Source: JAEINY01 sp942490535
Lineage (GTDB): Bacteria > Bacteroidota > Bacteroidia > Bacteroidales > Marinilabiliaceae
Assembly (NCBI GenBank): GCA_942490535.1
Contig: CALNXQ010000002.1
Location: 1,106,358 to 1,170,357 of the forward strand
Length of the DNA: 64,000 nucleotides
Direction of reading: 5' to 3'
The notes beneath the pieces were generated by a model. That model was not told the DNA's origin, did no database searches, and saw nothing but the letters and a program-made list of their open reading frames with translations. Position 1 is the stretch's first letter. Each line of letters begins with the position of its first letter. Positions 34,577 to 43,482 of this stretch are shown piece by piece. The translations under genes and the position numbers were made by a program.

Positions 34577-35524
34577 ATGAGAACAGAAGAAATCATACCA
34601 CCAGTGCCACGTGAGGCTCTGGAAGCAGAATTGACGCAGGATACGTTTGTAAGAAACACCAACAAAGGTGATAATAAAATATACGATTTCACCGCTCATG
34701 AAGCACCTTTCTTAATGAAAGAGGTTGGCCGCTTGCGGGAAATCACCTTTCGACAAGCAGGCGGAGGTACCGGCAAAGCCTTGGATATTGATGATTACGA
34801 TACCGCTGATGTCCCCTATCGTCAATTAATCGTTTGGGATCCTGACGAAAAAGAAATCCTAGGTGGCTATCGTTATATCCTGGGAAATTGTATTCCCAAA
34901 GATGCTGACGGCAACGTCTCCCTAGCAACATCAAGACTTTTCAAATTTTCAAGAAAGTTCATTGACGAATTTCTTCCAAACACCATTGAATTAGGACGTT
35001 CATTTGTTCAACCCCAATACCAATCCAGCAAAGCAGGAGCCAAAAGCTTATATGCACTTGATAATTTATGGGATGGGCTGGGATCATTAGTCGTTGATCA
35101 TCCTGAAATGAAATACTATTTTGGCAAAGTAACCATGTATCAACATTTCAACCGGTACGCCAGAGATCTCATCCTTGCTTTTATGAATAAGCATTTCAAT
35201 GATCCGGATGAATTGGTAAGACCTCATAATCCCATTGAGATTGGCCTTACTAATGAACAGATCAAAGAGATATTCCCTGGTACCACCTATGCTGAGGATT
35301 ATAAAATTTTATCCAAACGCGTCCGTGAGTACAACGAGAATATTCCGCCGTTAATCAATGCCTACATGAATTTATCACCTTCCATGCGCACCTTCGGAAC
35401 CGCTGTAAATGACCGTTTCGGCGATGTGGAGGAAACTGGCATTATCATCACCGTAAAGGAGTTATATCAGAAGAAAACCGATCGTCACATGGGCACCTAC
35501 ACACCAGATGAACCACACGATTAA
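34577..35524 (+). CDS. glsB: GNAT/hemolysin-like N-acyltransferase, likely GlsB
   Basis: A 315-residue protein of the hemolysin-type acetyltransferase family (Acetyltransf_5). Features include LREITFRQAGGGTGKALDID near residue 60, the core LIVWDPDEKEILGGYRYILG, and TIELGRSFVQPQYQ, which are conserved among the N-acyltransferases (OlsB/GlsB) that attach a 3-hydroxy fatty acid to an amino acid. With the preceding PlsC-type gene it would form the two-step glycine-lipid pathway known from Bacteroides. A terminator follows 25 bp after the stop. Confidence 0.85.
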   Translation: MRTEEIIPPVPREALEAELTQDTFVRNTNKGDNKIYDFTAHEAPFLMKEVGRLREITFRQAGGGTGKALDIDDYDTADVPYRQLIVWDPDEKEILGGYRYILGNCIPKDADGNVSLATSRLFKFSRKFIDEFLPNTIELGRSFVQPQYQSSKAGAKSLYALDNLWDGLGSLVVDHPEMKYYFGKVTMYQHFNRYARDLILAFMNKHFNDPDELVRPHNPIEIGLTNEQIKEIFPGTTYAEDYKILSKRVREYNENIPPLINAYMNLSPSMRTFGTAVNDRFGDVEETGIIITVKELYQKKTDRHMGTYTPDEPHD

Positions 35525-35548
35525 TCTTCAATGAAATTATATATATTA

Positions 35549-35580
35549 GAGCTACAAAACATTTGTAGCTCTTTTTTTTT
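35549..35580 (+). terminator. Terminator/attenuator between glsB and the flavoprotein gene
   Basis: Ten-base stem GAGCTACAAA / TTTGTAGCTC followed by nine T residues, ending only nine bases before the next ATG. Downstream expression must rely on read-through or on a start inside this hairpin region. Confidence 0.88.
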
Positions 35581-35588
35581 ATATAGGT

Positions 35589-37073
35589 ATGACAGACATT
35601 TTTGACCTGGTGGTTATTGGAAGCGGGCCTGCCGGCTTTTCCGCCGCCATGAGAGCGATTGATTACGGATTAAACGTTTGCATTGTAGAAGGCAAACACT
35701 TAGGTGGTGCAGGTATTATGCATGGCGCCCTTACTTCCAAAACTATGTATGAATTATCCATGGATTATGCCATCGCCGCCCGGGTAGACAGAGGTTACCG
35801 GGCAAGTGCATTGAGCGTAAACTATAAAGAAGTTCAAAAAACAGTGATTCAGGCAGCCAAGGAGAAACAATACCAAATGCTGAGTCAAATTGAAACCTTT
35901 TCGCCAACTCGCAAAAAAAACGGATCACTCACCTTAGAATACGGTTGGGCAAAATTTATATCTTCCACTTCCATCGAAGTTACTACGGCAGACACAACTA
36001 AAACAATTGAAGGTAAGAATTTTGTTATTGCCACAGGTTCACGGCCACGCGAATATCCCGGATTACAAATTGACGGGGAACGCATCATCAACTCAAACGG
36101 CGTTCTTAATCTGAAAGAATTCCCGGAGCGCATGCTCATCATTGGATCTGGAATTATCGGTTGCGAATTCGCTACGATCTTTTCCAATTTCAAACAAACG
36201 GAAGTTCATTTACTGGACCGCTCCAATCGCGTCCTTCCATATGAGGATGAAGATGTTAGTAGTTTCGTATCCCATAACCTGGAGAAAAATGGCGTTATCA
36301 TACACCACACAGCGACCTTGCGACACATTCGCAAACACCCAACTCATCTGGAAGTTGTATTGGACTACACTGCCGGTCACAGTAAGGTCATTGAAGTGGA
36401 TGTAGCCCTGGTAGCCATCGGTCGAATTCCTAACACCGAAGGACTGGGACTGGATAAAGTAGGCATTGAATTACACGAAAGAGGCATCATTCCCATTCAA
36501 GACGATTGCCTGCTGCGTGATGGTCATGGACACTGTCACGTATATGCCGCAGGTGATGTAACGGGACACGCCCAACTATATAGCGTTGCCGAATTTCAAG
36601 GCCGACTGGCGGCAGAGAAAATAGGTGATTATCCCCGTTATCCACTGGACTATTCACACATGTCGACTCTCATGTTTTTCAAACCCGAAGTAGCGGCCGT
36701 GGGGGCAAACGAAAAAATGCTACGCAAGCGAAAAATACCACACAAAGTTGCCTACTACTCCAACAAACTCGTTAACAGAGCGATTGCCATGCGCAACGTA
36801 AATGGATTTGTTAAAATAATGGTCAGCAACGATGACGAACAACGCATATTAGGCATGCGGGCAGCAGGCCCTCAAGCTTCAGCATTCATTGTTTCGGTCG
36901 CACATTTAATCAACCAGGGCAATAGCCTGCATGAAGTCCTAAAAATTTTCTATCCTCACCCCAGCATACCGGAAGGTATCCAGGAATGCCTGCGCATGCT
37001 GGACGGCAAGTCAATTTTCAAACCAGAAGCATTTCCCGACCTAATTCACTTACGGGAGTGGAATCCCGAGTAA
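35589..37073 (+). CDS. FAD-dependent pyridine nucleotide oxidoreductase lacking redox cysteines
   Basis: A 494-residue protein with the full disulfide-reductase fold: FAD motif VVIGSGPAGFSAAMRAIDYG, NAD(P) motif LIIGSGIIGCEFATIFSNF, the second FAD motif HVYAAGDVTG and a C-terminal dimerisation domain. The position of the paired redox cysteines (normally GGTCLNVGCIPSK) reads GGAGIMHGALTSK, so both are lost, while the C-terminal His-Glu pair is kept in YPHPSIPEG. It is closest in layout to dihydrolipoyl dehydrogenase and the soluble transhydrogenase SthA. It therefore cannot use a disulfide and may act as a transhydrogenase, diaphorase or quinone reductase. Next to the lipid genes, so a link to lipid metabolism is possible but unproven. 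Confidence 0.9.
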   Translation: MTDIFDLVVIGSGPAGFSAAMRAIDYGLNVCIVEGKHLGGAGIMHGALTSKTMYELSMDYAIAARVDRGYRASALSVNYKEVQKTVIQAAKEKQYQMLSQIETFSPTRKKNGSLTLEYGWAKFISSTSIEVTTADTTKTIEGKNFVIATGSRPREYPGLQIDGERIINSNGVLNLKEFPERMLIIGSGIIGCEFATIFSNFKQTEVHLLDRSNRVLPYEDEDVSSFVSHNLEKNGVIIHHTATLRHIRKHPTHLEVVLDYTAGHSKVIEVDVALVAIGRIPNTEGLGLDKVGIELHERGIIPIQDDCLLRDGHGHCHVYAAGDVTGHAQLYSVAEFQGRLAAEKIGDYPRYPLDYSHMSTLMFFKPEVAAVGANEKMLRKRKIPHKVAYYSNKLVNRAIAMRNVNGFVKIMVSNDDEQRILGMRAAGPQASAFIVSVAHLINQGNSLHEVLKIFYPHPSIPEGIQECLRMLDGKSIFKPEAFPDLIHLREWNPE

Positions 37074-37085
37074 CACAGACAGCCA

Positions 37086-38237
37086 ATGAATCACATGCAC
37101 AAGCGAAAAGCATATCGAATCATAACCATTTCCATCGTTTTATTAATTGGAATCTGGTTCACTCTCCCCTTTTACTTACGAGAAGCCTTAATTCATTGGT
37201 ATCCGGGCATCGAAGATTATAAGATTTTTAATAATCGAAAGGTGCGTACATCAAACAATCCCTTTGAATGGCCGTTAGCTAATAATTACAATCAACAAAA
37301 ACTAGCAAGCCATTGGCAAGACACATTAAAAAACTACCAAACTACTGCCTACCTGGTTATCCAAAACGATAGCGTGGTTCATGAAGAGTACTGGGATCAT
37401 TTTGGGCCTCAATCATATTCCAATTCCTTTTCAGCCTCCAAAAGCATTGTTTCCCTTTTAATCGGGGCTGCTATTGATGAAGGAAAAATTCAGTCCGTAG
37501 ATCAAAAGGTAGGTGATTTTCTTCCTCACTTTCAGGAAGCGCCCAATAACAACCTAACCATTCGTCATTTGCTCACAATGAGTAGCGGCTCTAACTGGGA
37601 TGAACGATACACAAGCCCACTATCACTCACGACACAAGCCTACTATGGAAACAATCTTACACAACTGATCAATAAAATAAACATTGTAGAACCTTCGGGG
37701 CAACACTTTTCCTACAAGAGTGGAGACACTCAAATTCTTGCTCATATCCTTTCAGCAGCGACCCATCAATCACTAAGCGATTATGCCTCTGAAAAGCTAT
37801 GGCAACCATTGGGGGCCAGTCAGCCTGCCACCTGGTCATTGGACAAGGAAAACGGACAAGAGAAGGCCTATTGCTGTTTTAACAGTAACAGTAGGGATTT
37901 TGCACTATTAGGCGCCCTTATTTTACACCACGGACAATGGAGAGGCGAACAAATCATCTCCGATCAATATATTCAGGAAGCCACTACACCAGCCTCCTAT
38001 TTGAAAGATGAAAACAATGCTCCGGTAGATTTTTATGGCTACCAATGGTGGATTACATCCATTGACGGACAACCAGTGCACTACGCAAGAGGGATTTTAG
38101 GGCAATACATCTTTATTCTTCCTCACAAAAATGCCATCATCGTCCGATTAGGTCATAACCGGAGTAAATACTATCAAAACCATCACCCCATCGATGTCTT
38201 TTCATATCTGGAGATGGGATTACAACTACTCGAATAA
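37086..38237 (+). CDS. Serine hydrolase of the beta-lactamase class C family
   Basis: A 383-residue periplasmic or membrane-anchored enzyme. N-terminal hydrophobic helix (about 10-30, ITISIVLLIGIWFTLPFY), then the beta-lactamase-fold domain with the nucleophile in SFSASKSIVS (SxxK), the second motif in YKSGDTQILAHI and a third motif region HYARGILGQYIFI. Such proteins can be esterases, D-aminopeptidases or peptidases; the substrate cannot be read. It follows the flavoprotein by 12 bp, so it is likely co-transcribed with it. Confidence 0.88.
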   Translation: MNHMHKRKAYRIITISIVLLIGIWFTLPFYLREALIHWYPGIEDYKIFNNRKVRTSNNPFEWPLANNYNQQKLASHWQDTLKNYQTTAYLVIQNDSVVHEEYWDHFGPQSYSNSFSASKSIVSLLIGAAIDEGKIQSVDQKVGDFLPHFQEAPNNNLTIRHLLTMSSGSNWDERYTSPLSLTTQAYYGNNLTQLINKINIVEPSGQHFSYKSGDTQILAHILSAATHQSLSDYASEKLWQPLGASQPATWSLDKENGQEKAYCCFNSNSRDFALLGALILHHGQWRGEQIISDQYIQEATTPASYLKDENNAPVDFYGYQWWITSIDGQPVHYARGILGQYIFILPHKNAIIVRLGHNRSKYYQNHHPIDVFSYLEMGLQLLE

Positions 38238-38271
38238 AAAAAAACGAGCCATCGATAAAACCGATGGCTCG
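38236..38271 (-). terminator. Terminator of the purF transcript
   Basis: Ten-base stem CGAGCCATCG / CGATGGCTCG (38245-38271) followed on the minus strand by TTTTTTTT, lying between the convergent serine hydrolase and purF genes. Confidence 0.9.
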
Positions 38272-38296
38272 CCAAAAATTATATTCACCATTTTTT

Positions 38297-40198
38297 TTAA
38301 TAAGCTCTTCCGCTTTTTCCCTCCACAAAGTTTATGAAGGATGTATTTACCACCTTATGCCCACCTGGGGTTGGATAATTTCCGGTAAAATACCAATCGC
38401 CCAAATCGTTTGGACAGGCTTGATGCAGATTCTCCACCGACTGATACACCAGTTCCACTTCGGCATCAATATCTTCAGGGGTTAACATCTCAGCAATTTT
38501 AGCCGATATTTGCTCATCGGTAAATCCATTATAAATCTCTTTCACAAAATTCACAATTTCCTCCTTCGGCAAATTTTGCTGATCCTTACACTTCTTATAC
38601 ACTTCCTGAATCAACTCTTCCCGACCTTCATCTTTCAGCAATTCAATGGCCGCTGAAAAAGCACAGAAATCTTTCAACACAGCCATATCAATACCATAAC
38701 AATCCGGGTAACGAATCTGCGGAGCCGATGAAACAACAATGATTTTTTTAGGATGAAGGCGATCCAAAATTTTCAAGATACTTTTCTTCAGTGTGGTTCC
38801 CCGCACAATGGAATCATCAATAATCACAAGTGTATCCACTTGATTTTTCACCACACCATAGGTCACATCATACACGTGAGCCACCATGTCATCCCTACTA
38901 GTATCATCTGCAATAAAGGTGCGCATCTTCACATCCTTGATGGCAATCTTCTCCACACGGGGTTCCAGATTTAAAATTTCCTCCAGTGCTTCAGGGGTCA
39001 TCTTATCGCCAAGGTCCAAAATTCGCTGCTTTTTAACCAGATCCATCTCCTTACGCACCCCTTCCATCATGCCATAAAAAGCCGTTTCAGCTGTATTGGG
39101 AATATAAGAAAAAACCGTATTCTCGAGATCGTAATTTATTTTTTCAAGAATTTTTGGTGCCAGCAAACGTCCCAAATCTTTCCGCTCCTGATAAATCGTA
39201 CGATCACTGCCACGCGAAAAATAAATCCGTTCAAAAGAACAAGACTTTCTAGTTTGAGGCACTCGCACCAATTCTTCCGTTACTTTTCCATTCTTCTTAA
39301 TAATTAGCGCATGCCCTGGCTTCACCTCTTTTATTTGTGTACTGCGCACATTCATCGCCGTCTGTATTACCGGACGTTCTGATGCCACTACCACAATTTC
39401 ATCATCCTGGTAATAACAAGCCGGACGAATTCCCCATGGATCACGAGCCACAAAAGCATCGCCATGACCAACAACACCTGCAATAGCATATCCACCATCC
39501 CAGCGTCGGCTGGAACGCTCTAATATTTCGCGAATATTCAACTCTTGCTCTATATTGAAGGAGATTTCACGATTATTCTTTCCTTCATTTTTATACTTAC
39601 GGAAAAGTAATTGATTCTCTTCATCCAGAAAATGTCCTACATTCTCCAAAATAGTCACAGTATCCGTATAATCCTTAGGATGTTGCCCCAGATCAAATAA
39701 AGACTGGAAAATTTCATCCACATTGGTCAAATTAAAATTACCCGCCAATACTAAATTTCGTGAACGCCAGTTATTCTCCCGCATCACAGGGTGCACGTAA
39801 TCAATACTGTGGTTACCAAAGGTCCCATACCGCAAATGCCCCAAATACAACTCACCAGCAAAAGGTAAATTTTCTTTGGCGTATACCGGATCTTCCAATA
39901 ATTCAGGATGAGCTTCCTGAAGTTTCAAAAAAGGCGCATTGATCTGACTGAAGACATCCTTGATCGGATTGGCCTGATTGGATCTTTTCCGCGAAAAATA
40001 TTGTTTTCCGGTGGGTTGATCCAATTTCAAATTAACAGCTCCAGCCCCATCCTGTCCCCTATTGTGTTGCTTTTCCATTAACAGATAGAGCTTATTCAAT
40101 CCATACCTCCAGGTACCATACTTTTGCTGATAATATTCGAGAGGCTTCAACAATCGAATAAGCACTATCCCACACTCATGTTTAATCTGGTCGCTCAT
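38297..40198 (-). CDS. purF: Amidophosphoribosyltransferase (PurF-type)
   Basis: First committed enzyme of purine synthesis: transfers ammonia from glutamine to PRPP. 633 residues, longer than the about 500-residue E. coli enzyme. N-terminal Ntn glutaminase domain with the nucleophile Cys at residue 9 (HECGIV), implying removal of an eight-residue leader, and EKQHNRGQDGAGAV; C-terminal phosphoribosyltransferase with PRPP loop LVIIDDSIVRGTTLK and SAPQIRYPDCYGIDM. Extra sequence is spread through the glutaminase part and the C-terminus (about 90 residues after the PRPP site). Iron-sulfur ligands cannot be assigned by eye. Confidence 0.93.
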   Translation of the reverse strand: MSDQIKHECGIVLIRLLKPLEYYQQKYGTWRYGLNKLYLLMEKQHNRGQDGAGAVNLKLDQPTGKQYFSRKRSNQANPIKDVFSQINAPFLKLQEAHPELLEDPVYAKENLPFAGELYLGHLRYGTFGNHSIDYVHPVMRENNWRSRNLVLAGNFNLTNVDEIFQSLFDLGQHPKDYTDTVTILENVGHFLDEENQLLFRKYKNEGKNNREISFNIEQELNIREILERSSRRWDGGYAIAGVVGHGDAFVARDPWGIRPACYYQDDEIVVVASERPVIQTAMNVRSTQIKEVKPGHALIIKKNGKVTEELVRVPQTRKSCSFERIYFSRGSDRTIYQERKDLGRLLAPKILEKINYDLENTVFSYIPNTAETAFYGMMEGVRKEMDLVKKQRILDLGDKMTPEALEEILNLEPRVEKIAIKDVKMRTFIADDTSRDDMVAHVYDVTYGVVKNQVDTLVIIDDSIVRGTTLKKSILKILDRLHPKKIIVVSSAPQIRYPDCYGIDMAVLKDFCAFSAAIELLKDEGREELIQEVYKKCKDQQNLPKEEIVNFVKEIYNGFTDEQISAKIAEMLTPEDIDAEVELVYQSVENLHQACPNDLGDWYFTGNYPTPGGHKVVNTSFINFVEGKSGRAY

Positions 40199-40226
40199 GA
40201 CTAATTCCCTAATAATAATTGATGTG

Positions 40227-40234
40227 CAAAGTTA
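40227..40234 (-). promoter_or_regulatory. Bacteroidota-type -7 box upstream of purF
   Basis: On the minus strand TAACTTTG matches TAnnTTTG, 29 bases before the purF start. The expected -33 TTTG is not clear (a TTGG is near the right place). Confidence 0.5.
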
Positions 40235-40275
40235 TTTCTATTTTTTTATTCACCCAACCAATGGGGTAGTAAAGT

Positions 40276-40302
40276 AAAAAAGCCGGTAAAAACCGGCTTT
40301 TA
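40276..40302 (-). terminator. Terminator of the SPOR-domain gene
   Basis: AGCCGGT / ACCGGCT stem with AAAA loop, with U-tracts in both directions, 14 bp after the SPOR gene stop on the minus strand. Confidence 0.85.
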
Positions 40303-40315
40303 ATATATTGTACGC

Positions 40316-40816
40316 TTATTTAAATTTCTCCATATTTACTTCCCCATCCTTAACTACATAGCAATTGGGGAAGATCACCTTTAATTCACTTAACAATTTC
40401 AATGCCTCATGTTTATGCCGATAATCTCCAACGCGCACGCGCCAAAAAGGCGGATTAAATGCTGTATACACCTCAACTCCCTCTTCCGGAAATTCCGATA
40501 AAAACTTTCCTCTGACATGGATGGCTTCCTTTTTACCTTTCGGTCCAGACCCGGAGTACAACTGAATACGATAGCCATCAACGCCTTTTGATCTCTGATT
40601 CATTTGAATTTGCGTATCCAGCAAAAATTCGATCCCTTCTTCCTGGTGGATGGTAATCACACCTTCCTTTTCGGTATTATGCTGTAACTCATCAATGATC
40701 TTTCCACCATGTAAAGTTCTCACTTGTGCTTCCTGTGCAGAAAGACTTAGAGAGACCATAACTAAAATAACCAGTAACCTGTATTTCACTATGCCGTATT
40801 TTATTATACCATTCAT
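40316..40816 (-). CDS. Exported SPOR-domain protein
   Basis: A 166-residue protein with a signal peptide (about 1-27, LLVILVMVSLSLSAQ) and a C-terminal SPOR domain (about 80-155, GYRIQLYSGSGPKGKKEAIH and PPFWRVRVGDYRHKHEALKL), which binds glycan strands denuded of peptides at the septum. The middle about 50 residues are low in known motifs. It is a probable cell-envelope or division-associated protein; the partner is unknown. Confidence 0.85.
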   Translation of the reverse strand: MNGIIKYGIVKYRLLVILVMVSLSLSAQEAQVRTLHGGKIIDELQHNTEKEGVITIHQEEGIEFLLDTQIQMNQRSKGVDGYRIQLYSGSGPKGKKEAIHVRGKFLSEFPEEGVEVYTAFNPPFWRVRVGDYRHKHEALKLLSELKVIFPNCYVVKDGEVNMEKFK

Positions 40817-40914
40817 CCCTGTGACTAGCTGAGTAAAGCAAGTTTCTCCTCCGAGAAATTTTCTTCAACAAATCCATCACAATCTAAACATTCGCATACA
40901 AAGATAATGAAACA

Positions 40915-41757
40915 TTATTCTTTTGTGGGAATTACAAATACGGGTTTTGAGGAACGATTGATTAATTCATTGGCAAACGGCCGCAAAAGATTAGCGAATG
41001 GATTACGAGAATGGTGAATATGTATGGTTACCATATCAGCCTCTACACTGTCGGCATAGTCAATCATTTGCTGAACAAGATTCTTGCCCGAAAAAATAGT
41101 AGAAGTAACCTCAACACCCGCTTTCTCTCTCAAAAAGCGCTCAACTTGCTTATTAAATAGCCCTATTCGTTTTAGTAAAAATTGAAAATTTGACTGCTTT
41201 AATCCCACTAAATCGACTCTGGCATGAAAATGCTTAGCCACTCCCGCTAGTACCGGAATTTTCTGACGACTTGCCTTGGTATAATCAATCGGCACCACTA
41301 TCCGCCGAATTCCTTTTCCCCACCTCATACCTTTTCCAACAACAATAATCGGACACGGTGAATGCGCCGCCAACCGATAGGCATTACTACCAATCCAACG
41401 GTCTTCAAAGCCCGACTCACCATGCGATCCTACTACAATTAAACTCGCATCGTCGTATTTGGCCTGATTTGATATTTCATGCACCACATTTCCTTCCCGT
41501 ACTTTATAATCCAATTGCCCTCCAGGAACTTGATATTTAGCCAAATGAAGATCTTTAATTTCATCCATCCATCGCTCCACCTGTCCATTTATCAAAGAAG
41601 CTGCCTGATCCTTAGCAAAGGCCGGAATATAATTAATACCTGTTTTAACATGCATAATTCGCACATTTGCATTTAAATAATTTGCCATTTCAATACCATA
41701 CTCCAATGCATTAATGGAATCCTTGGAAAAATCAATGGGAATTAAAACACGTTTCAT
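40915..41757 (-). CDS. Universal stress protein with two UspA domains
   Basis: A 280-residue cytoplasmic protein with tandem UspA domains (about 1-147 and 150-280). The first keeps an ATP-binding type motif (VVGSHGESGFEDRW then GSNAYRLAAHSPCPIIVVG). The second begins RRIVVPIDYTKASRQ and appears to lack the glycine-rich motif, so only one domain may bind nucleotide. Divergent from miaB. Confidence 0.92.
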   Translation of the reverse strand: MKRVLIPIDFSKDSINALEYGIEMANYLNANVRIMHVKTGINYIPAFAKDQAASLINGQVERWMDEIKDLHLAKYQVPGGQLDYKVREGNVVHEISNQAKYDDASLIVVGSHGESGFEDRWIGSNAYRLAAHSPCPIIVVGKGMRWGKGIRRIVVPIDYTKASRQKIPVLAGVAKHFHARVDLVGLKQSNFQFLLKRIGLFNKQVERFLREKAGVEVTSTIFSGKNLVQQMIDYADSVEADMVTIHIHHSRNPFANLLRPFANELINRSSKPVFVIPTKE

Positions 41758-41932
41758 AACTGTTATTTTTTTATCATTTGCTAAGCACCTAAATATACTA
41801 AAATTGCCTTTATATTCCTGATAATTCTAATAATCGTATGCGTATTTAAACGTATTATCACATTTTCCATATTTTGGAAACGCCCAGTAAAACCTTCACT
41901 GAGTGTTCAAAAAGAGGCTTTGAGTGAATTCG

Positions 41933-41963
41933 TTTGCTAAAATCCTAACTTACTTTAACTTTG
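41933..41963 (+). promoter_or_regulatory. Bacteroidota-type promoter for miaB
   Basis: TTTG at 41933-41936 and TAACTTTG at 41956-41963, separated by 19 bases, match the -33/-7 consensus of Bacteroidota housekeeping sigma. The miaB ATG is 84 bases downstream. Confidence 0.75.
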
Positions 41964-42047
41964 CACCACCTTTGTGAAGCAGGTGCAAAAGCTGTATCTC
42001 ACAAATGAGGTTCATGATGCAAACGATTACTTTTTTTTAGACAGACA

Positions 42048-43412
42048 ATGAAAATTGAGCAAATTCGGCCATTAATTAGCAAACAAGAAGGCAAAAAGCT
42101 TTACATCGAAACCTATGGATGTCAGATGAATGTAGCAGATAGTGAAGTGGTGGCTTCTGTGATGGAGATGGGGGACTATGGAGTTACTTACGAACACACT
42201 GAGGCCGATGCCATATTTATCAATACTTGTTCCATCAGAGACAATGCAGAACAACGAGTATTGGCCCGATTGAGTGAACTGAGCGCATTGAGAAAGAAAA
42301 AGCCCAAACTCATTATCGGAATAATTGGCTGCATGGCTGAGCGAGTGAAAGAAACCCTATTCGAAAAAGGGGCCAATATTGTAGTGGGCCCCGATGCGTA
42401 TATGGATCTGCCCAACCTGGTAGGCTTAGCAGAAAATGGAGAGAAAGCTATAAATGTAGAGTTATCAACTACTGAAACCTATTCAGACATCATTCCTTCA
42501 AGATTGAGTAAAAACCGTATTTCCGGTTTTGTTTCCATCATGAGGGGTTGTAATAACTTCTGTAGCTATTGTATTGTACCCTATACCCGTGGACGCGAAA
42601 GGAGTCGGGAACCTCAAAGCATTATTAACGAGATTGCTGATTTACAAAAAAGAGGGTTCAAGGAGGTCACGCTCCTGGGGCAGAATGTAAATTCCTATGA
42701 CTGGAAAAACAACGACCAATCGGAACAGCTAAACTTTGCTGAATTACTGAACCAGGTGGCCATCGCCTATCCGCAGCTTCGTATCCGTTTCACCACCTCA
42801 CATCCTAAGGATATGAGCGATGAAACGCTCCAAATCATAGCCACGCACAAAAACATTTGTCGTCACATTCATTTACCGATGCAATCGGGAAGTACTCGTA
42901 TTCTTGACCTGATGAACCGTAAATACAGCCGCGACTGGTACATGGAACGTGTAGAAGCCATTCACCGGATTCTACCAGATTGTGGCATTTCAACGGATGT
43001 ATTTTGTGGCTTCCACAGCGAGACTAACGAAGACCATCAACAAACATTAGATCTCATGGAATGGGCACAGTTTGACTCTGCCTTCATGTTTAAATACTCC
43101 GAACGACCTGGCACATATGCCAGTAAAAATCTGCCGGATGATGTCTCTGAGGAAGTTAAAACGAAGCGATTACAGGAAATTATTGAATTGCAAAGCAAGC
43201 TTTGCATTAAAAGTAATGAAAAAGACATCGGACAGGTATACGAAGTATTAGTGGAGGGCACTTCGAAGCGCTCGAAAGAAGAACTTTACGGACGGACGTC
43301 TCAAAATAAGGTGGTGGTTTTCCCAAAGAAGAATTATAAGACTGGTGATTTTGTTTCTGTTAAAATATCAGAAGTAAGCTCAGCTACCCTCAGAGGGACT
43401 TCAGTAGAATAG
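42048..43412 (+). CDS. miaB: tRNA methylthiotransferase MiaB
   Basis: Radical-SAM enzyme of 454 residues that adds a methylthio group to N6-isopentenyladenosine-37 of tRNAs. N-terminal MTTase domain with the first cluster cysteines (YGCQMNVADSE, NTCSIRDNA, GCMAERVKE), radical-SAM cluster MRGCNNFCSYCIVPYTRGRE with CxxxCxxC, and a C-terminal TRAM domain (GQVYEVLVEG to VSVKISEVSSATLRG). Length and motifs agree with MiaB rather than RimO or MtaB, but the distinction is by eye. Confidence 0.95.
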   Translation: MKIEQIRPLISKQEGKKLYIETYGCQMNVADSEVVASVMEMGDYGVTYEHTEADAIFINTCSIRDNAEQRVLARLSELSALRKKKPKLIIGIIGCMAERVKETLFEKGANIVVGPDAYMDLPNLVGLAENGEKAINVELSTTETYSDIIPSRLSKNRISGFVSIMRGCNNFCSYCIVPYTRGRERSREPQSIINEIADLQKRGFKEVTLLGQNVNSYDWKNNDQSEQLNFAELLNQVAIAYPQLRIRFTTSHPKDMSDETLQIIATHKNICRHIHLPMQSGSTRILDLMNRKYSRDWYMERVEAIHRILPDCGISTDVFCGFHSETNEDHQQTLDLMEWAQFDSAFMFKYSERPGTYASKNLPDDVSEEVKTKRLQEIIELQSKLCIKSNEKDIGQVYEVLVEGTSKRSKEELYGRTSQNKVVVFPKKNYKTGDFVSVKISEVSSATLRGTSVE

Positions 43413-43440
43413 CTATTTTCACCTATTAACAAATGATGAA

Positions 43441-43474
43441 AAAATAACCGGGAGGCGTTCCTCCCGGTCTCTTT
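43441..43474. terminator. Bidirectional terminator between miaB and the STAS gene
   Basis: Eight-base stem CCGGGAGG / CCTCCCGG (43448-43467) with A-rich and T-rich flanks (AAAATAA, TCTCTTTT), lying between convergent genes. Confidence 0.85.
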
Positions 43475-43482
43475 TCAGCTAA

